Positions 30,627 to 41,650 of a stretch of DNA of 64,000 nt are shown piece after piece (position 1 is the stretch's first letter; each line of letters begins with the position of its first letter). Origin of the DNA: Exophiala sp. HKRS030 (Eukaryota; Ascomycota; Eurotiomycetes; Chaetothyriales; Herpotrichiellaceae); NCBI GenBank assembly GCA_023897205.1, contig JAHWDD010000002.1:1612001-1676000 (forward strand), written 5' to 3'. Position numbers and translations under genes: made by a program. The notes beneath the pieces are model-generated. The model searched no databases and was not told the origin of the DNA. It worked only from the letters and a program-made list of their open reading frames with translations.

Positions 30627-33600
30627 GTGGTCAAAGCTTTGAACGCTATCATAAGCATCACAAGCTTTGGATCCTAGGCGGGCAGCAAAGTAGCCGATCG
30701 TGCGATGAAAGGAGAATTGGGTTGGTCTTGACCGCCAGTCAATTTGCAAGCTTGGAAGACGTCAGTCAATCAACAAATGCAAGTTTGACTGTTGGTTCAT
30801 CAAGGCCTCCCACTGTAAATGGACTGGAGCACTACTATTCGCTGAAATAGCATGCATCCCATTTTCCAAGGCTGGAAAGGATTGTCAGCTTGATGGGCAG
30901 AAGAATATGCAACTACAGGGTTCTACGGAGCAATAGTCTATTACGTTGATATTCGTTTTGGGGTAACGGGGAGTCCAGGAGTTAAACACCCGTGAAATAA
31001 TGTCCTTGCTGCACATGTCCATCCATGGGCGAGGGAAATTTCGTGGCCACAAGCAGTGCAACCTGCCACAGCGGATCAACGTCGCACACGCTGTCAATAA
31101 TGCTCCACCCCGACCAAATTGTACTGTACGGAGTGGTGGCCAGAATGATGAAAATTTTCCCTCTAGCAGAGGGAGCAAACAGTATGTCGAGACATTCTCT
31201 GTGTCGCACGTGGGCTGTTCCTGGCCAGTCCTTATTGTGCTCATGGTGTCTCCAAATCCGTGTCATCAATGATATGCGCTATTTGGGCCGGACACGGCAA
31301 TGATTAGAGGAAGGCGTACCTTGATCGTACCCTTGCTTACGCAGGAACCAGTCGGAAGGGCTGAAACGTCCCCGAAGGAATGAGTTTCAGCCCTCTGACC
31401 CGGACAGTGGGAAACAGCACAGCCGTACTCGTACCAAACACTTCCGTACGTGGCGCGAATACGAAGCACAGAATGAGGTGATGATTCAGGCGAGCAATGA
31501 TAACACGATGTGTTGAATATGTGGCGCCGATGAGGAAGAGTGTTTCACGATGGTGGTGACGACGGGTCAAGGCAGAAGCATATTTTCTGGATAACCGTAA
31601 TAATAGTGCAAGGATATGAAGCTGGAATGTCGCTACCTGAGACAGACAAGGTAATGCATATTATGCGGGGCGGATGATGTGCTAAGAATTCGCCATGATG
31701 TGGTAATAATATGAACAGCGACCGAGTCATTCCTGGCAAAAGCAGACCACTGATGCTGGTGGCTACAATACCAAGGCTGTTATTGTAAATGTTGGGAATC
31801 ACAAAAAGGTACTGTACTTGAGGACTCAGTATTAACCAAGAAATTTCAGACGTGTGTCAACCGCAAGATTATCGAGATTGACAGCCTGATGATCGGGACA
31901 GACACAAATCATTCTGGAAGCCGCGTAGAAGCCCGAGAACAAGCACCGAAGTCGCCTAGAAAGATGATGGAAAGCGTAGAAGCCGCCTAGAAAAAGGATC
32001 ACCGGAGAGATCACCCTGCCCCTCGTCATCATTGTCCAGGCACCTTTCACGATCCTTTTTGCTCTCGTTACTCCCCATCATTGTCCTTGTTGGTGTTTTT
32101 GCTGTGCGATAGCATTCCGTAAAATCTTTACAGTGCATCAAGGAGAACTGCTTTCGTGATACCCATATCCCTGAAAGAGGGTCTTTGCTTTTCCATGGGC
32201 TTAGCTACGGATCCAGGTGAATGATGTAGCAATGGGTAATCCTCGCTTACCCGTCACGCCCTGCGCCCCCTCTTTTTGGCTCTGTCCTACTCTTTTCTGC
32301 CACGATTTAGTCTCGAATCTGATCATCATCTGCCCTTCCCGCAGCCAATGGTAGCCCAAGAATCGCCACTAGGCTCAACTAGGCTCCTGAGGCTAGTGGC
32401 CAACGTTGCAGCCCGTGCGAAGCCTGCAAACTGCGCCAAAGCCTGTGCCTGCGCCCTGCTCCTCCTCTCACCTCCATCGAGAAAGGCCTTTGGGCCACTA
32501 GATCGCACACAATCCATTCCCATCTACGGGGTACCATGCATGTCGTGACTGTTCTGCAAAAGTCTGACCTGACCTGACCGATTCAAGCCAGCTCCCAAAT
32601 AATCTCCGTCCTTGGGCGTACCCTCTCTTCCTCCTACCTGATGAGACAGTCCCGATCACTACTATCCACCCTCCACCACCACTGTCACCTCATCTGCCTG
32701 CCTGCCTGGCTAAGAGGCCCGACCTTGGCTGCGAAACTAGACTGAGCTGCCTTTTTCGCCCAATTCCTTCTACTACTGTTCCTGGCTCCAACGATGACTC
32801 TTCCTTGAACCAGCTTCAAACAAGGCGCACCTCGAAACACAAGCCTTTCTGTCCAAAGCTGTGGAATTCCTCCTGGGTTTTCTAACAGCCTCCGTAATCT
32901 CTCCCTTCGCCATGACTGTGCTCGAGCCACCACCATCTCACTAAGCCCAACGTCCAATATTAGGAGGAGTCTGTGAGATCTTGCCGCGAACCTTCTCTTC
33001 CCTCCTAGCCGAATGCTCGTGCTCGGTTTAAGGCTTGCCCTACCACTGTCCATCAATCCCATAGTCGCTCTTTAAGTCGACAAAGCGACATCATACGGCT
33101 GCGATACCCGGCCCACCAATCTCACCTGAGGTGACTCTTGGGTTCTGACCACTCTCAAAACATTCCAACGTCGCTCCAACCACGTCTTTGACAGGCTTCT
33201 AGAGCAACCATCGAACAACCACACGACCGATCCTCCACGAACCAATTGACGGCTTGACCAACCTCGATTTGCCTCTCTTCCACTCAGAACTTCGCTCCTC
33301 TTTGACAGCAGCGTTAGTGTCCAGAAAACTTGAACGTCTGGACTGGCGAGCGGTGACACAACGTCCTGTTGTCGTACGAAACGATTGCTTGCGACTGAAA
33401 GAGCGTCGGGTATTCATTTTACCAACACTCCCAGTCTTGCAGAGCTTGACACCCGATATACACCGCTACAAGGACGTGGACGCCAATTTAATAATATACC
33501 AGTCTTTACGCGCTCAAGGATTCTTCACGACATCCCAGTATCGTCGTTGGTAAAGAGGCGAAACAGGTGGAATATAGCGGTCATACTCAAGATTTGACAA

Positions 33601-33648
33601 CTCGTTTTCCCTTTCCGCAGAGGCCATCTCAGGTCGAAGTTCAGCGCA
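30223..33648. other. 3.4-kb gene-free region, upstream of RGS gene
   Basis: Contains the CT microsatellite (30582-30623), one TACTCGTA octamer (31426-31433), and from about 32250 a strongly pyrimidine-rich stretch leading to the RGS gene. That stretch looks like a long promoter and 5' leader; a CTTTCCGCAG acceptor-like site at 33611-33620 hints at a 5'-UTR intron. Frames on the minus strand (32685-33062, 33072-33359) have no recognisable content. Confidence 0.5.
30582..30623. repeat. (CT)21 microsatellite
   Basis: 42 bp of perfect CT repeat in the intergenic region after the RUS-family gene. Confidence 0.95.
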
Positions 33649-34776
33649 ATGGTTAGGAAAAAGCCGTTGTTAATCAAAGCCTGGCCATTTACACCTGAAC
33701 CGTCACCTCGACTTGAGCCTGCTATCTATATTCTGGACGATATTTCTGAGGAGGAACTTGACATGTCGGGCGAAGATGTGGTACGGGCGCGGCCCATCAG
33801 TATGGTGTCTCGGAGGGAAGGCCTCTTGTCGCCCGGCAGACCCACACTGGAGGATGTGCTCAACAATACAGCGCCATCTCCCTATACCCTCGCCGCTTTC
33901 ACAGCATTTTTATCACAGCAGCACTGTTTAGAAACACTCGAATTCACCACCGAAGCAAAGAAATATGGCGAGAAGTATGACGAGGCTTCTGCGCATTTGG
34001 CTGGGATGCCCTTAACGAGCGACACACAGCAAGGCTGGGATCTGATCCAGGATTGGATTCGAATGCTTGATATTTACGTTAGGCCTGGCTCGCCTCGCGA
34101 AATCAATCTACCGGCTGAAGAACGTGACGCCCTCGTGCGGCAACGTTGTGAAGTCAGGCCTCCCCTACCCGAAAAGCTGGATCCAGCGGTACGGCGAATG
34201 TTCGATCTAATGTCGGAATCCATTTTCATCCCTTTCTGCAACAGCCTCAAGCATTTGCCTTATGCACAAACCTACAACGCCATGTCAGAGTATGCCGGCC
34301 ACGGCGATCTGGAACCCGCGCGATTAACGTTTGACGAACGCACGATGCACCGTCATGCGTCACGACGGCGGCGGTCCCCTCCAAACACCTCAGATGCCTC
34401 GTTTCAACCATCTCGATCACCACCTCAGCAGCATAACCGCACTTCTACTCTATCGTCCGCCCTGGGTCGTCAGAGTGGCAATCGACTGTCAACGCATGTT
34501 TCGCACTCGTCAGCCGTTTCTGAAAGTGCCTTGACGGATAGCAGTGGCGGACCCGAAAGCCCTCCTCCTGGTGAGCACGACTCGTCCATCACACCTCCGA
34601 CAACGCCGCCTACGAGTGACCTCGGTATGGCAAGTATCAGCCACGGCAGCAGCGGTACCTCGCTCCATCCGAGCAAGTCACATCGGAGCGAAAGCGGAAG
34701 TGGATGGAAAAAGGCCATGAAGCTTTTCGGTGGAGGAGGAAAGAAGAAAACCGGCAGTTTCCACGAGGGTGAATGA
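33649..34776 (+). CDS. RGS domain protein (RgsA-like regulator of G-protein signalling)
   Basis: Single exon, 375 aa. An RGS domain lies at about 65-235, opening with PTLEDVLNNTAPSPYTLAAF and SQQHCLETLEF, where helices touching the G-alpha switch regions are expected, and closing with FIPFCNSL. The C-terminal 140 residues are Ser/Pro-rich and end in a basic lysine cluster (WKKAMKLFGGGGKKK) that could bind membrane lipids. The size and the LETLEF wording fit Aspergillus RgsA, which attenuates GanB-type G-alpha signalling in carbon sensing and stress response (from memory). Function is to speed GTP hydrolysis by a G-alpha subunit at the plasma membrane. The unusually long upstream region suggests extensive transcriptional control. 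Confidence 0.88.
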   Translation: MVRKKPLLIKAWPFTPEPSPRLEPAIYILDDISEEELDMSGEDVVRARPISMVSRREGLLSPGRPTLEDVLNNTAPSPYTLAAFTAFLSQQHCLETLEFTTEAKKYGEKYDEASAHLAGMPLTSDTQQGWDLIQDWIRMLDIYVRPGSPREINLPAEERDALVRQRCEVRPPLPEKLDPAVRRMFDLMSESIFIPFCNSLKHLPYAQTYNAMSEYAGHGDLEPARLTFDERTMHRHASRRRRSPPNTSDASFQPSRSPPQQHNRTSTLSSALGRQSGNRLSTHVSHSSAVSESALTDSSGGPESPPPGEHDSSITPPTTPPTSDLGMASISHGSSGTSLHPSKSHRSESGSGWKKAMKLFGGGGKKKTGSFHEGE

Positions 34777-36920
34777 GACGTCGGAAACGAGCAACCAAAT
34801 GGGCATTTTTCTTTTTTGTGTTTGAACCACCATATCAAAGCGTATACCATTCACCACTATTGGCATCTCAATAAGGGACTTGGTTGGACGAGGTGTTGGA
34901 AGAGAAATTGTACGGAATGGGTTGGGATCACGAAACGATCAGAGGCGGCGTACTATACGGGGTTATAAAACGGAGGGACCTAAGAATTTCTTTGAGTGTA
35001 CCACAGGAAATGAATTGAACGGGAGCATTTTGAGGATCAAGATGCGGCTATGAGATATGAAACATGCATGCGGCGTTTGGGAATTGGATCATATTCTTAC
35101 TTACCTTGCATCATGGATGTACATGTTTTACAAAACATGGTTGGGAATTACCTTTTATACTCCTTCTGTCCTCTCTTGGCTTCTTGCTATTTTCCTTTCT
35201 GTTTTTGTGTGTTCAGCAGTAGTATTTTATTTTGTTCCTCTATGCAGGAATGTAGAGTAACCCGACAGATAAAATTCTAGCTCTCCTTCTCGACGCGGAT
35301 CGATGGGTGAGATGGTCTTTGCACTGTCAAAAGCCACGTATAGGTACGAGTAGAAAGTGGAAAAGGGCAGAAAAGGGATCCTTGGTTGCCGTATGGGTGC
35401 GTTGATCCATCTGTAGGGCGGACCAAGGATTTCGTACGAGTAGCAGAGGAGATGATGGACATGGTAACACGAATAAATGAATCTGAATCGAGTTTGGTTG
35501 GAGAGAAGGGAGGATGAAGGCAATGGAAGTAGTTGGTCAGTATATGATGCTTGTCGTCGTTGCTGTGATTGTACAAGGAAAGTCTTTCTAGTTGTAGCGG
35601 ATAAATCCCCTTGTAGAATTTCGCCGGACACCTAGGGAAGGTACGGAGTACATCAGAAGATGCTCCGTACTGTCAAACACAGTACTTTGTGTCTCATTTC
35701 ATCAGAATAATTCGACGGCAAGGTACGGAGTACAGTACTTTGTTCATACCACGTGGCAAATCTCAACTCGGACTAATCGAGGTCTCGAACGTGTAGAGGC
35801 GTTTTTGGGGGCGTCGTTCTAAGCCAGGACAAGGCACGGAGAACAAAGACTGAAGACCTTTTTGGCCCTTTCGACGCCAGCCATTGCAGGGCCTAACGAT
35901 GGGCTGATCACACTATTCACACTCATTCCACCCTCTAAGCGAACAATGTACTGGACAGTACACTTTGTCGCTCCGGTTACAAGGATGATGAGTTCTTGGT
36001 CACATATGTACGTACGGAGCGAGATGAAAACATCCTCGCGTCTAGAGTTCCGAGGTGAAGCTTAAGCGAGCCCGAGGAACGCAGTCCGTTGACATTTATT
36101 GCGAACTACGGAGCTTCATCAATTTGGACTCAAGGTACGGAGGATCATGACCATCATCATCATGACTGTCGCTATCACATCAAAATCACCCTCATCAACG
36201 TCAGGAAATGATGCCAATGTTCACATCCTCTCCTGTACACGTCCATAGCCTGTCCCCCGGCCTTACGAACAAACTTCAAGCCAATCTCGAGAATTGTGGC
36301 TCCCACTACGGAGAATATGAAGAAGGTCGCACCGGCCCCTGACTATCTACCCGTCTAGTCGCCCATTTCTCGCTTCAACCGGCGCCCCCGGACAAACAAG
36401 GATTCCTCGATCCCGCTGTCTCCAAGATCTCGCCATATGCGGGAAGCTGTGTCTGCTCCCGTAGACTGATGGACTGTCATTTCTGTTCTTGTCTGGACTA
36501 CACCGACAAGTCTAGTCAAAGCCGACGAAAATGGTTTGTTTTGTCCAGAATCAGAACTCTAGCGTCTTCTTCAACGATCACATCGTCGTTGATTTTGTGG
36601 ATCCCGTTCGTAATTTGCGTTCTGCCGTGGCTGTTTTCGCTCAGCCAGGCCATCATCTCTCGTACTCGTCTCGAGTTGGCAGTGTTTGTCCCTTTTGTGG
36701 CTTGCTCAAGTCACTCCACGCGTTCCTCGTCTCTTGCTCTCCAAGGACCGGAGTTTGACATAAAAAAAATGCGGCGGTACCAGCCGCCATGTGGTTCCAG
36801 ACCGTGCTCTGTATTTTGTGTATCCCCAACTTCTGATTCATCATTTCTGTCCCTCCTTCTTTTTGTTCCCTTGCACGCCCCCAGAGTTCTCAGAAATGAT
36901 CGATTGACAACCTCCCTAGA
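34777..36920. other. 2.1-kb gene-free region rich in TACGGAG words
   Basis: Between the RGS gene and the 784-aa protein gene. Carries TACGGAGTA at 35642-35650 and 35724-35732, five further TACGGAG words (35.6-36.3 kb), and TACGAGTA at 35345 and 35435. A stop-free frame at 36469-37302 overlaps the next gene and is judged leader sequence. No supported gene. Confidence 0.5.
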
Positions 36921-39275
36921 ATGCCGGGGAAATACTCACACACGGTCGTGTTGGCGACTTATTCTAGTCGTGGCATTCTCAACTTTCCCAGCAACCAGAA
37001 GTCGAATGCCGAGTGCAATGACCGTTCTGGGACGTCCTCTTCATCTGTCCCAAAATCTCGGAATGGAGAGTCGACGGCGGTCAATCAGGCGAGTGCAGCA
37101 ACGCCGTCACTGTCGACTCCGCATCAGCTTAAACGACAACAAAAACAAGCTTCAATCCGCAAATCTACGGAGTCGTCCAACACTATCTCAAAACAAGCTC
37201 GACGAGGCTCCTACGGCCATCGTAGTGGGGTCGCAGCACAGACTCCCGCGGTCTCAAGCCATGGCCAGGATTCTCAGCCTTATCAATCAGCTGCCGGAAT
37301 AAAACCTTGGTCGAAACCAAAACCTGGTTTGTTTGGAACCGATCCTTCCGAAAATGATCCGTGGGTGATTCCCTGGCAGGAATCACATCAACCACGTGCA
37401 GATGTGGCAGAAGATGGAGTTGCTGGTTCTCGTGCGCGGTCAAAGTATTCGCACGCACACCATTACGAACCACGTCCGGACGTCAGGCCTATCCGTAAGC
37501 ACGAGCTTGGAAAGAAAACCAAAAAGCATGTCGAACCACTCCTCTCGCTACAACAATTTCTCGACCTCCTACCTCCACTGAACGAAGGGGGGCCGCAGAT
37601 GGACAGAAAGTCCATGCCATACGCTCGTTCCTCTTCGTCCAAACCAGTCTCCCTCCTACCAGCCTTTCGGCCTGTGCCTGCCCGTTGTGACTCGGCGCCA
37701 GCCCTGCAAGGAAGGTCTTCTCGACTCGACCCGGCAAGACCACCTCCACGAACAGCAAAGTCAAGTGACTCGTACAATCGTGGGGCCACGAGCTTTATTG
37801 ACTCTTCTGACGATGAAGATGAAGAAGAGGAAGAAGAAGAGCCTGGGCTGGAGAAGTTGTACCCACGGCATGTTTCGGCTTCTACATCTTCAGCAAAACA
37901 TGATCATGCCCGGTCGCCATTTCCTGCTCACCATGAGAAACCCATTTCTCGTCGCAAGGTAGTCGACCTGACAAAAGCACTTCCAGAGTTACCTGCAATG
38001 TCCCCTCCGCGTCTTGAGAATGTCACGAATAGCCCATCAGCTGCCAGTTACAAAGTTCAGAAAAATCGATCGAAACGTCATTCACGGCATGCATACGAAA
38101 GTGACGCATCTGATGAATTCCCACTACAGAGACATTCGCCTCTGCCGAAGTTGCGATCTGCCACTATCCATACCGCAGACCTGGCGGACTCCACGGCCCC
38201 TATCTTTGAGATGCCTGACAACCAGGTGCAAAGAAAGGCAGACGATCCACGAACCGGGACGTCATCTTCACGTTCGAATTTGCAGAATCTAGATCTTGGG
38301 ACTGACAACCGACAATCCACCATCTCAAGGTCCTCGGATACAGTTGATTTCGAGGAATATCTGAATGATCCCTCCATCATTGGCCAGCCGCATGTTCATC
38401 AAAGGTATTACAGGACAACGGAGGATGAGACAAGCAAGAGTGACATTCTAGCTTCCATTTTCCGACTGATGTCGCCAACAAGCTTTGACAGGGGTCAGTC
38501 ACATCTGAGCGATGTTCAAGGAAGAATACCTACGAGTCCCGATGCCGAGGAGCCTCTCCGTAGCACGCGAACCTCTTCCGTCGCTCCGGACATGCCGGAA
38601 CGAACGCCACCGGAAGAGATCAGAAGCAAGACTCCACCGATTCCGCTGCGAAACAGTAGAAGACTCACGCCACCAACGGAGGAGGGCCCGGGCGTTTCGG
38701 CAATAATATCGTCGAAGCCAGTCAATCCCACCCCACACTTTGGGACGTTGTCTGTCGTACGTGATCCGGAGGAAAAGGCCATGCTCAACGTTCAAAATTT
38801 ATCACGGTCGACCACTCCCCTTCCTGCTGCAGAGACCAAGACCTCGCCACAGAAGTTCCTCCAAATCCAACGGCATCTGCTTCGTTCGTCGTCAGACCTA
38901 ACGTCGATCAAAAATCCTGATAAACCCGAGTCGACGAGGAGGGGTAGCTATACATCACTGGGTTCTCCCGAGAGGGTGTGGAAAAAGTCGCCCGAGATCA
39001 AGACACCTTCAAGTGCAGATTTTGGTGACGACGGCTGGGGTCGTGTGTCGATTGAACCTGCGAGGTCGACCCGAAATACTGCATTGTTCGAGCCATGGCC
39101 CGTTCGGGGGCACGACATCGTTGAAAAGCGCGGGCGCTGCCACAACCATGATGAGGAAGACGCCGCTCTCCCACCCCCTAACATTTCCCGCCGTCGTCCG
39201 GGCGAGGACGAATTCGATGTGGCCGCACGAAGTCAGTCAAGGGGTGGTGTTCTTGGGAAACTAATGAAATTTTAA
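36921..39275 (+). CDS. Disordered hypothetical protein with acidic run
   Basis: Single frame of 784 aa from the ATG at 36921. The protein is mostly disordered, Ser/Pro/Arg-rich, with an acidic segment (DSSDDEDEEEEEEEPG near 295-310). Two segments look ordered and conserved in style: DPWVIPWQE (about 145) and EPLLSLQQFLDLLPPL (about 205-220), the latter a likely amphipathic helix or short linear motif. The C-terminus ends GVLGKLMKF, a short amphipathic basic end. I recognise no domain. The first about 35 residues read less like the rest and could include a missed intron near 36950-37005. It could be a scaffold or signalling adaptor, but this is speculation. Confidence 0.75.
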   Translation: MPGKYSHTVVLATYSSRGILNFPSNQKSNAECNDRSGTSSSSVPKSRNGESTAVNQASAATPSLSTPHQLKRQQKQASIRKSTESSNTISKQARRGSYGHRSGVAAQTPAVSSHGQDSQPYQSAAGIKPWSKPKPGLFGTDPSENDPWVIPWQESHQPRADVAEDGVAGSRARSKYSHAHHYEPRPDVRPIRKHELGKKTKKHVEPLLSLQQFLDLLPPLNEGGPQMDRKSMPYARSSSSKPVSLLPAFRPVPARCDSAPALQGRSSRLDPARPPPRTAKSSDSYNRGATSFIDSSDDEDEEEEEEEPGLEKLYPRHVSASTSSAKHDHARSPFPAHHEKPISRRKVVDLTKALPELPAMSPPRLENVTNSPSAASYKVQKNRSKRHSRHAYESDASDEFPLQRHSPLPKLRSATIHTADLADSTAPIFEMPDNQVQRKADDPRTGTSSSRSNLQNLDLGTDNRQSTISRSSDTVDFEEYLNDPSIIGQPHVHQRYYRTTEDETSKSDILASIFRLMSPTSFDRGQSHLSDVQGRIPTSPDAEEPLRSTRTSSVAPDMPERTPPEEIRSKTPPIPLRNSRRLTPPTEEGPGVSAIISSKPVNPTPHFGTLSVVRDPEEKAMLNVQNLSRSTTPLPAAETKTSPQKFLQIQRHLLRSSSDLTSIKNPDKPESTRRGSYTSLGSPERVWKKSPEIKTPSSADFGDDGWGRVSIEPARSTRNTALFEPWPVRGHDIVEKRGRCHNHDEEDAALPPPNISRRRPGEDEFDVAARSQSRGGVLGKLMKF

Positions 39276-39988
39276 TGTTGAAACGAATAATGAACGATTT
39301 TGTTTTTTTTGGTGGTGTATGAAAAGCAAAGCAAAGCAAAGCAAAGCAAAGAAGTTGTTAATGAAATCGGAACGTCGCACAAGACGGGTAACAATGTTGA
39401 ACTGATGTCAGAATTTTCATTCTGCCAAAGTTGAGACGTGTCTATATACGGAAGAGAGTAAAATGGTCATGACGCAGTATCGAATATTTTGAAAGGATTT
39501 CATAAGCTGGTATGCGTTTTTTTGTGGTTTTCGCACACATGGTATATAGTAACGAAATGCCTAGATAAGAACCAAGATGGGTTACGAGTAGCTGTTGCAG
39601 GGAGATCAGTAACTGGATCGAAATTCCTGTCCAGAGCGGCATTTAGTGATCGGGGGCGCCGTGGACGGACGGATCATGTAATGTCAGAAAATACTCCCAA
39701 ACACTTATTTACTGTAAAACCAGTAAGTAAAAGGTCAGAATATAGCATTGCAACAAGCACAAACTACCTGAACTTGTCTTTATCCGGTATGGTACCATAT
39801 ACGGCATGGAGAATATGTCAATCCCACCGAGACTCTTTCTTTTTTATTTTATGACTGATTGTTCAATCTGACACTACAGAGTCAGGCAAGTCAGAAAGAA
39901 GTCAGAAAAAACAAAGGACAAGGCTAGGTCTCTTTTTTTTTCTCCTACAGTGGTGGTGATTTGAAACGAACAACAAATCAAACTCAAA
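39276..39988. other. Intergenic with AAAGC pentamer repeat
   Basis: Between the 784-aa gene and the bZIP-like gene. Holds five to six AAAGC units at about 39323-39351, just 50 bp after the stop codon, possibly in the 3' UTR. No supported ORF. Confidence 0.5.
39323..39351 (+). repeat. (AAAGC)n pentamer repeat
   Basis: Five to six perfect tandem units of AAAGC, about 48 bp downstream of a stop codon. Confidence 0.85.
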
Positions 39989-40943
39989 ATGCGAGGGTCA
40001 GTGGAAATCGACTCGGACTCTTGGTCCCGGGTCAAAGATCCCAAGAAGAGAAAACAGATTCAAGATAGGTTGGCGCAGAGAGCGAGAAGTGAGTATGATT
40101 ACAAGACCGGTCCTTGGGAAATTTCAATTCTTTGGCCATGAGTCTTTGTCTAGTTTTATTTTGTACGAGTGAGCAGGGCGAAGAGAAATACTCATACAAG
40201 ATGATGTGTTGTTGATAGGAAAACGCTTAGCTGAAAATCGTTCACAACAACAACAACAGGAGCATCGCCAATCTCACCATCGAGGACAAGATATCGTGCC
40301 TACAGCCTTTCAAGGTGCTCTTCTCAACCATCAGCCCGAACATCTCTCACGAGACAACACGGGTATCAGTACGAATAAATCATCGACACCAATACGGTAT
40401 GGAATAATCACCGAAACATCACCTCGACTGTCCAATATTCCAGTCCAACCTAATTTCGGACAATGGTCATCATCTACGACGGCGACGACATCCACAGGAC
40501 CATCAACCTCGACGTCGTCGACCACAACGACGACGAATGTCACGTCGACACCACCCAACATCGGGACCGATCAGATCTTGTTGACCAGGCACGTCTCTTC
40601 GGTGTTTGCGGCTCTACACAACAACGGACTCATCTTGGGGTTGAGGTGTGGCATTCAGGTCCCGATTCTGTCACCCCCGTGTACGGCCAAGGTACCGTTG
40701 AGTTTGCACCCCAGCAAGACACAAATGACGGTCCTCCACATCCCCTGGATAGACCGTTTCCCCTTTCCCGGCATGAGGGACAATGTCATTCGTCTGAGTG
40801 GCATGTTTGACGAGGAAGAATTCTTGAACGACTTGTACCAGACCAACACGTTCACCATCCTGTCAGAGTCCGTGAGTTGGGACCCCGGCGCTTGGATCAT
40901 GACCAAAAGTTTCGAGGAGAAGTGGGGGTTTCTTTTTTATTAA
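39989..40943 (+). CDS. bZIP-like regulator with DUF3425 C-terminal domain
   Basis: Two exons: 39989-40088 and 40219-40943, 274 aa. The intron splits the basic region; joined, it reads DPKKRKQIQDRLAQRARR then KRLAENR, the divergent basic region of the fungal bZIP-DUF3425 family. A Gln-rich stretch follows, then a Ser/Thr-rich linker (TTATTSTGPSTST), and a conserved C-terminal domain from about 165: LHIPWIDRFPFPGMRD and SWDPGAWIMTKSFEEKW, a clear DUF3425 signature. A proper leucine heptad is not evident after the basic region. The family is implicated in regulation of secondary metabolism and stress in ascomycetes. Nuclear location inferred. Targets unknown. Confidence 0.88.
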
Positions 40944-41650
40944 TCACCCCGGTAACGAACGGTGAATGAACAAACGAGTCGGGACGGATGTCGATTGACA
41001 TACTGTAGATCTTTATCTTATACACCCACATATATACATACATGTACTTACTCCCGTACGTCACAAGGCACCCCGTTCTCCTTCGTCGAATCATCTCGTC
41101 CCTACCTACACAAATTTGGAAACTTCATCAGACCGAGCCGTCGTCTTGGTGGGATAGTGACAAATTGTTGGCTCACACCGGACCAGTCTTTTGTTGTAAC
41201 CGGCAAATGGGGGAGACGACGGGCCAAAAAAAAGGTCATGTTTCTGTCTTTGCTCAAGGGATCAACCAAGACCCAACAAAGGTTGAGATGTGCCGTCGAT
41301 GTGTATCATGTATACGACGTTCCACATTTCTCACAACCCACCCCCACCCCTCCCATCATCTACATTACAAAGTCCACACTTCACCCGCTTCTGCTCGTCT
41401 TCTCGTCATGGACGGGAACTAATTACTGATGAAAACTACTTCAGACGAACAGGACTCTGGCAGGATGATACACAATTACTCCGTAAAAAAGGGTAATTCC
41501 AGGGGAGGGAAAAAAAAGAGGTTTGATCGACTCGGTTACAACAAACTATGTGAACGAATAGTAGATCCAACTTGATTGATTTGTGTACTCGATTGATCCT
41601 CTCACAAATTCAACATGATTCAAATTCGGCACTTGTTGTTGGGTTTGAAA
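40944..41650. other. Intergenic, tail-to-tail bZIP-like / GMC oxidoreductase
   Basis: 3' ends converge; includes TACTCCGTA at 41477-41485. Frames at 40962-41429 read in several overlapping phases with no motif; treated as UTR or spacer. Confidence 0.5.

Noticed and set aside
36469..37302. 277-codon frame overlapping the start of the 784-aa gene
   Set aside because: Compositionally biased, no motif, and overlaps the longer frame in another phase; more likely leader sequence.
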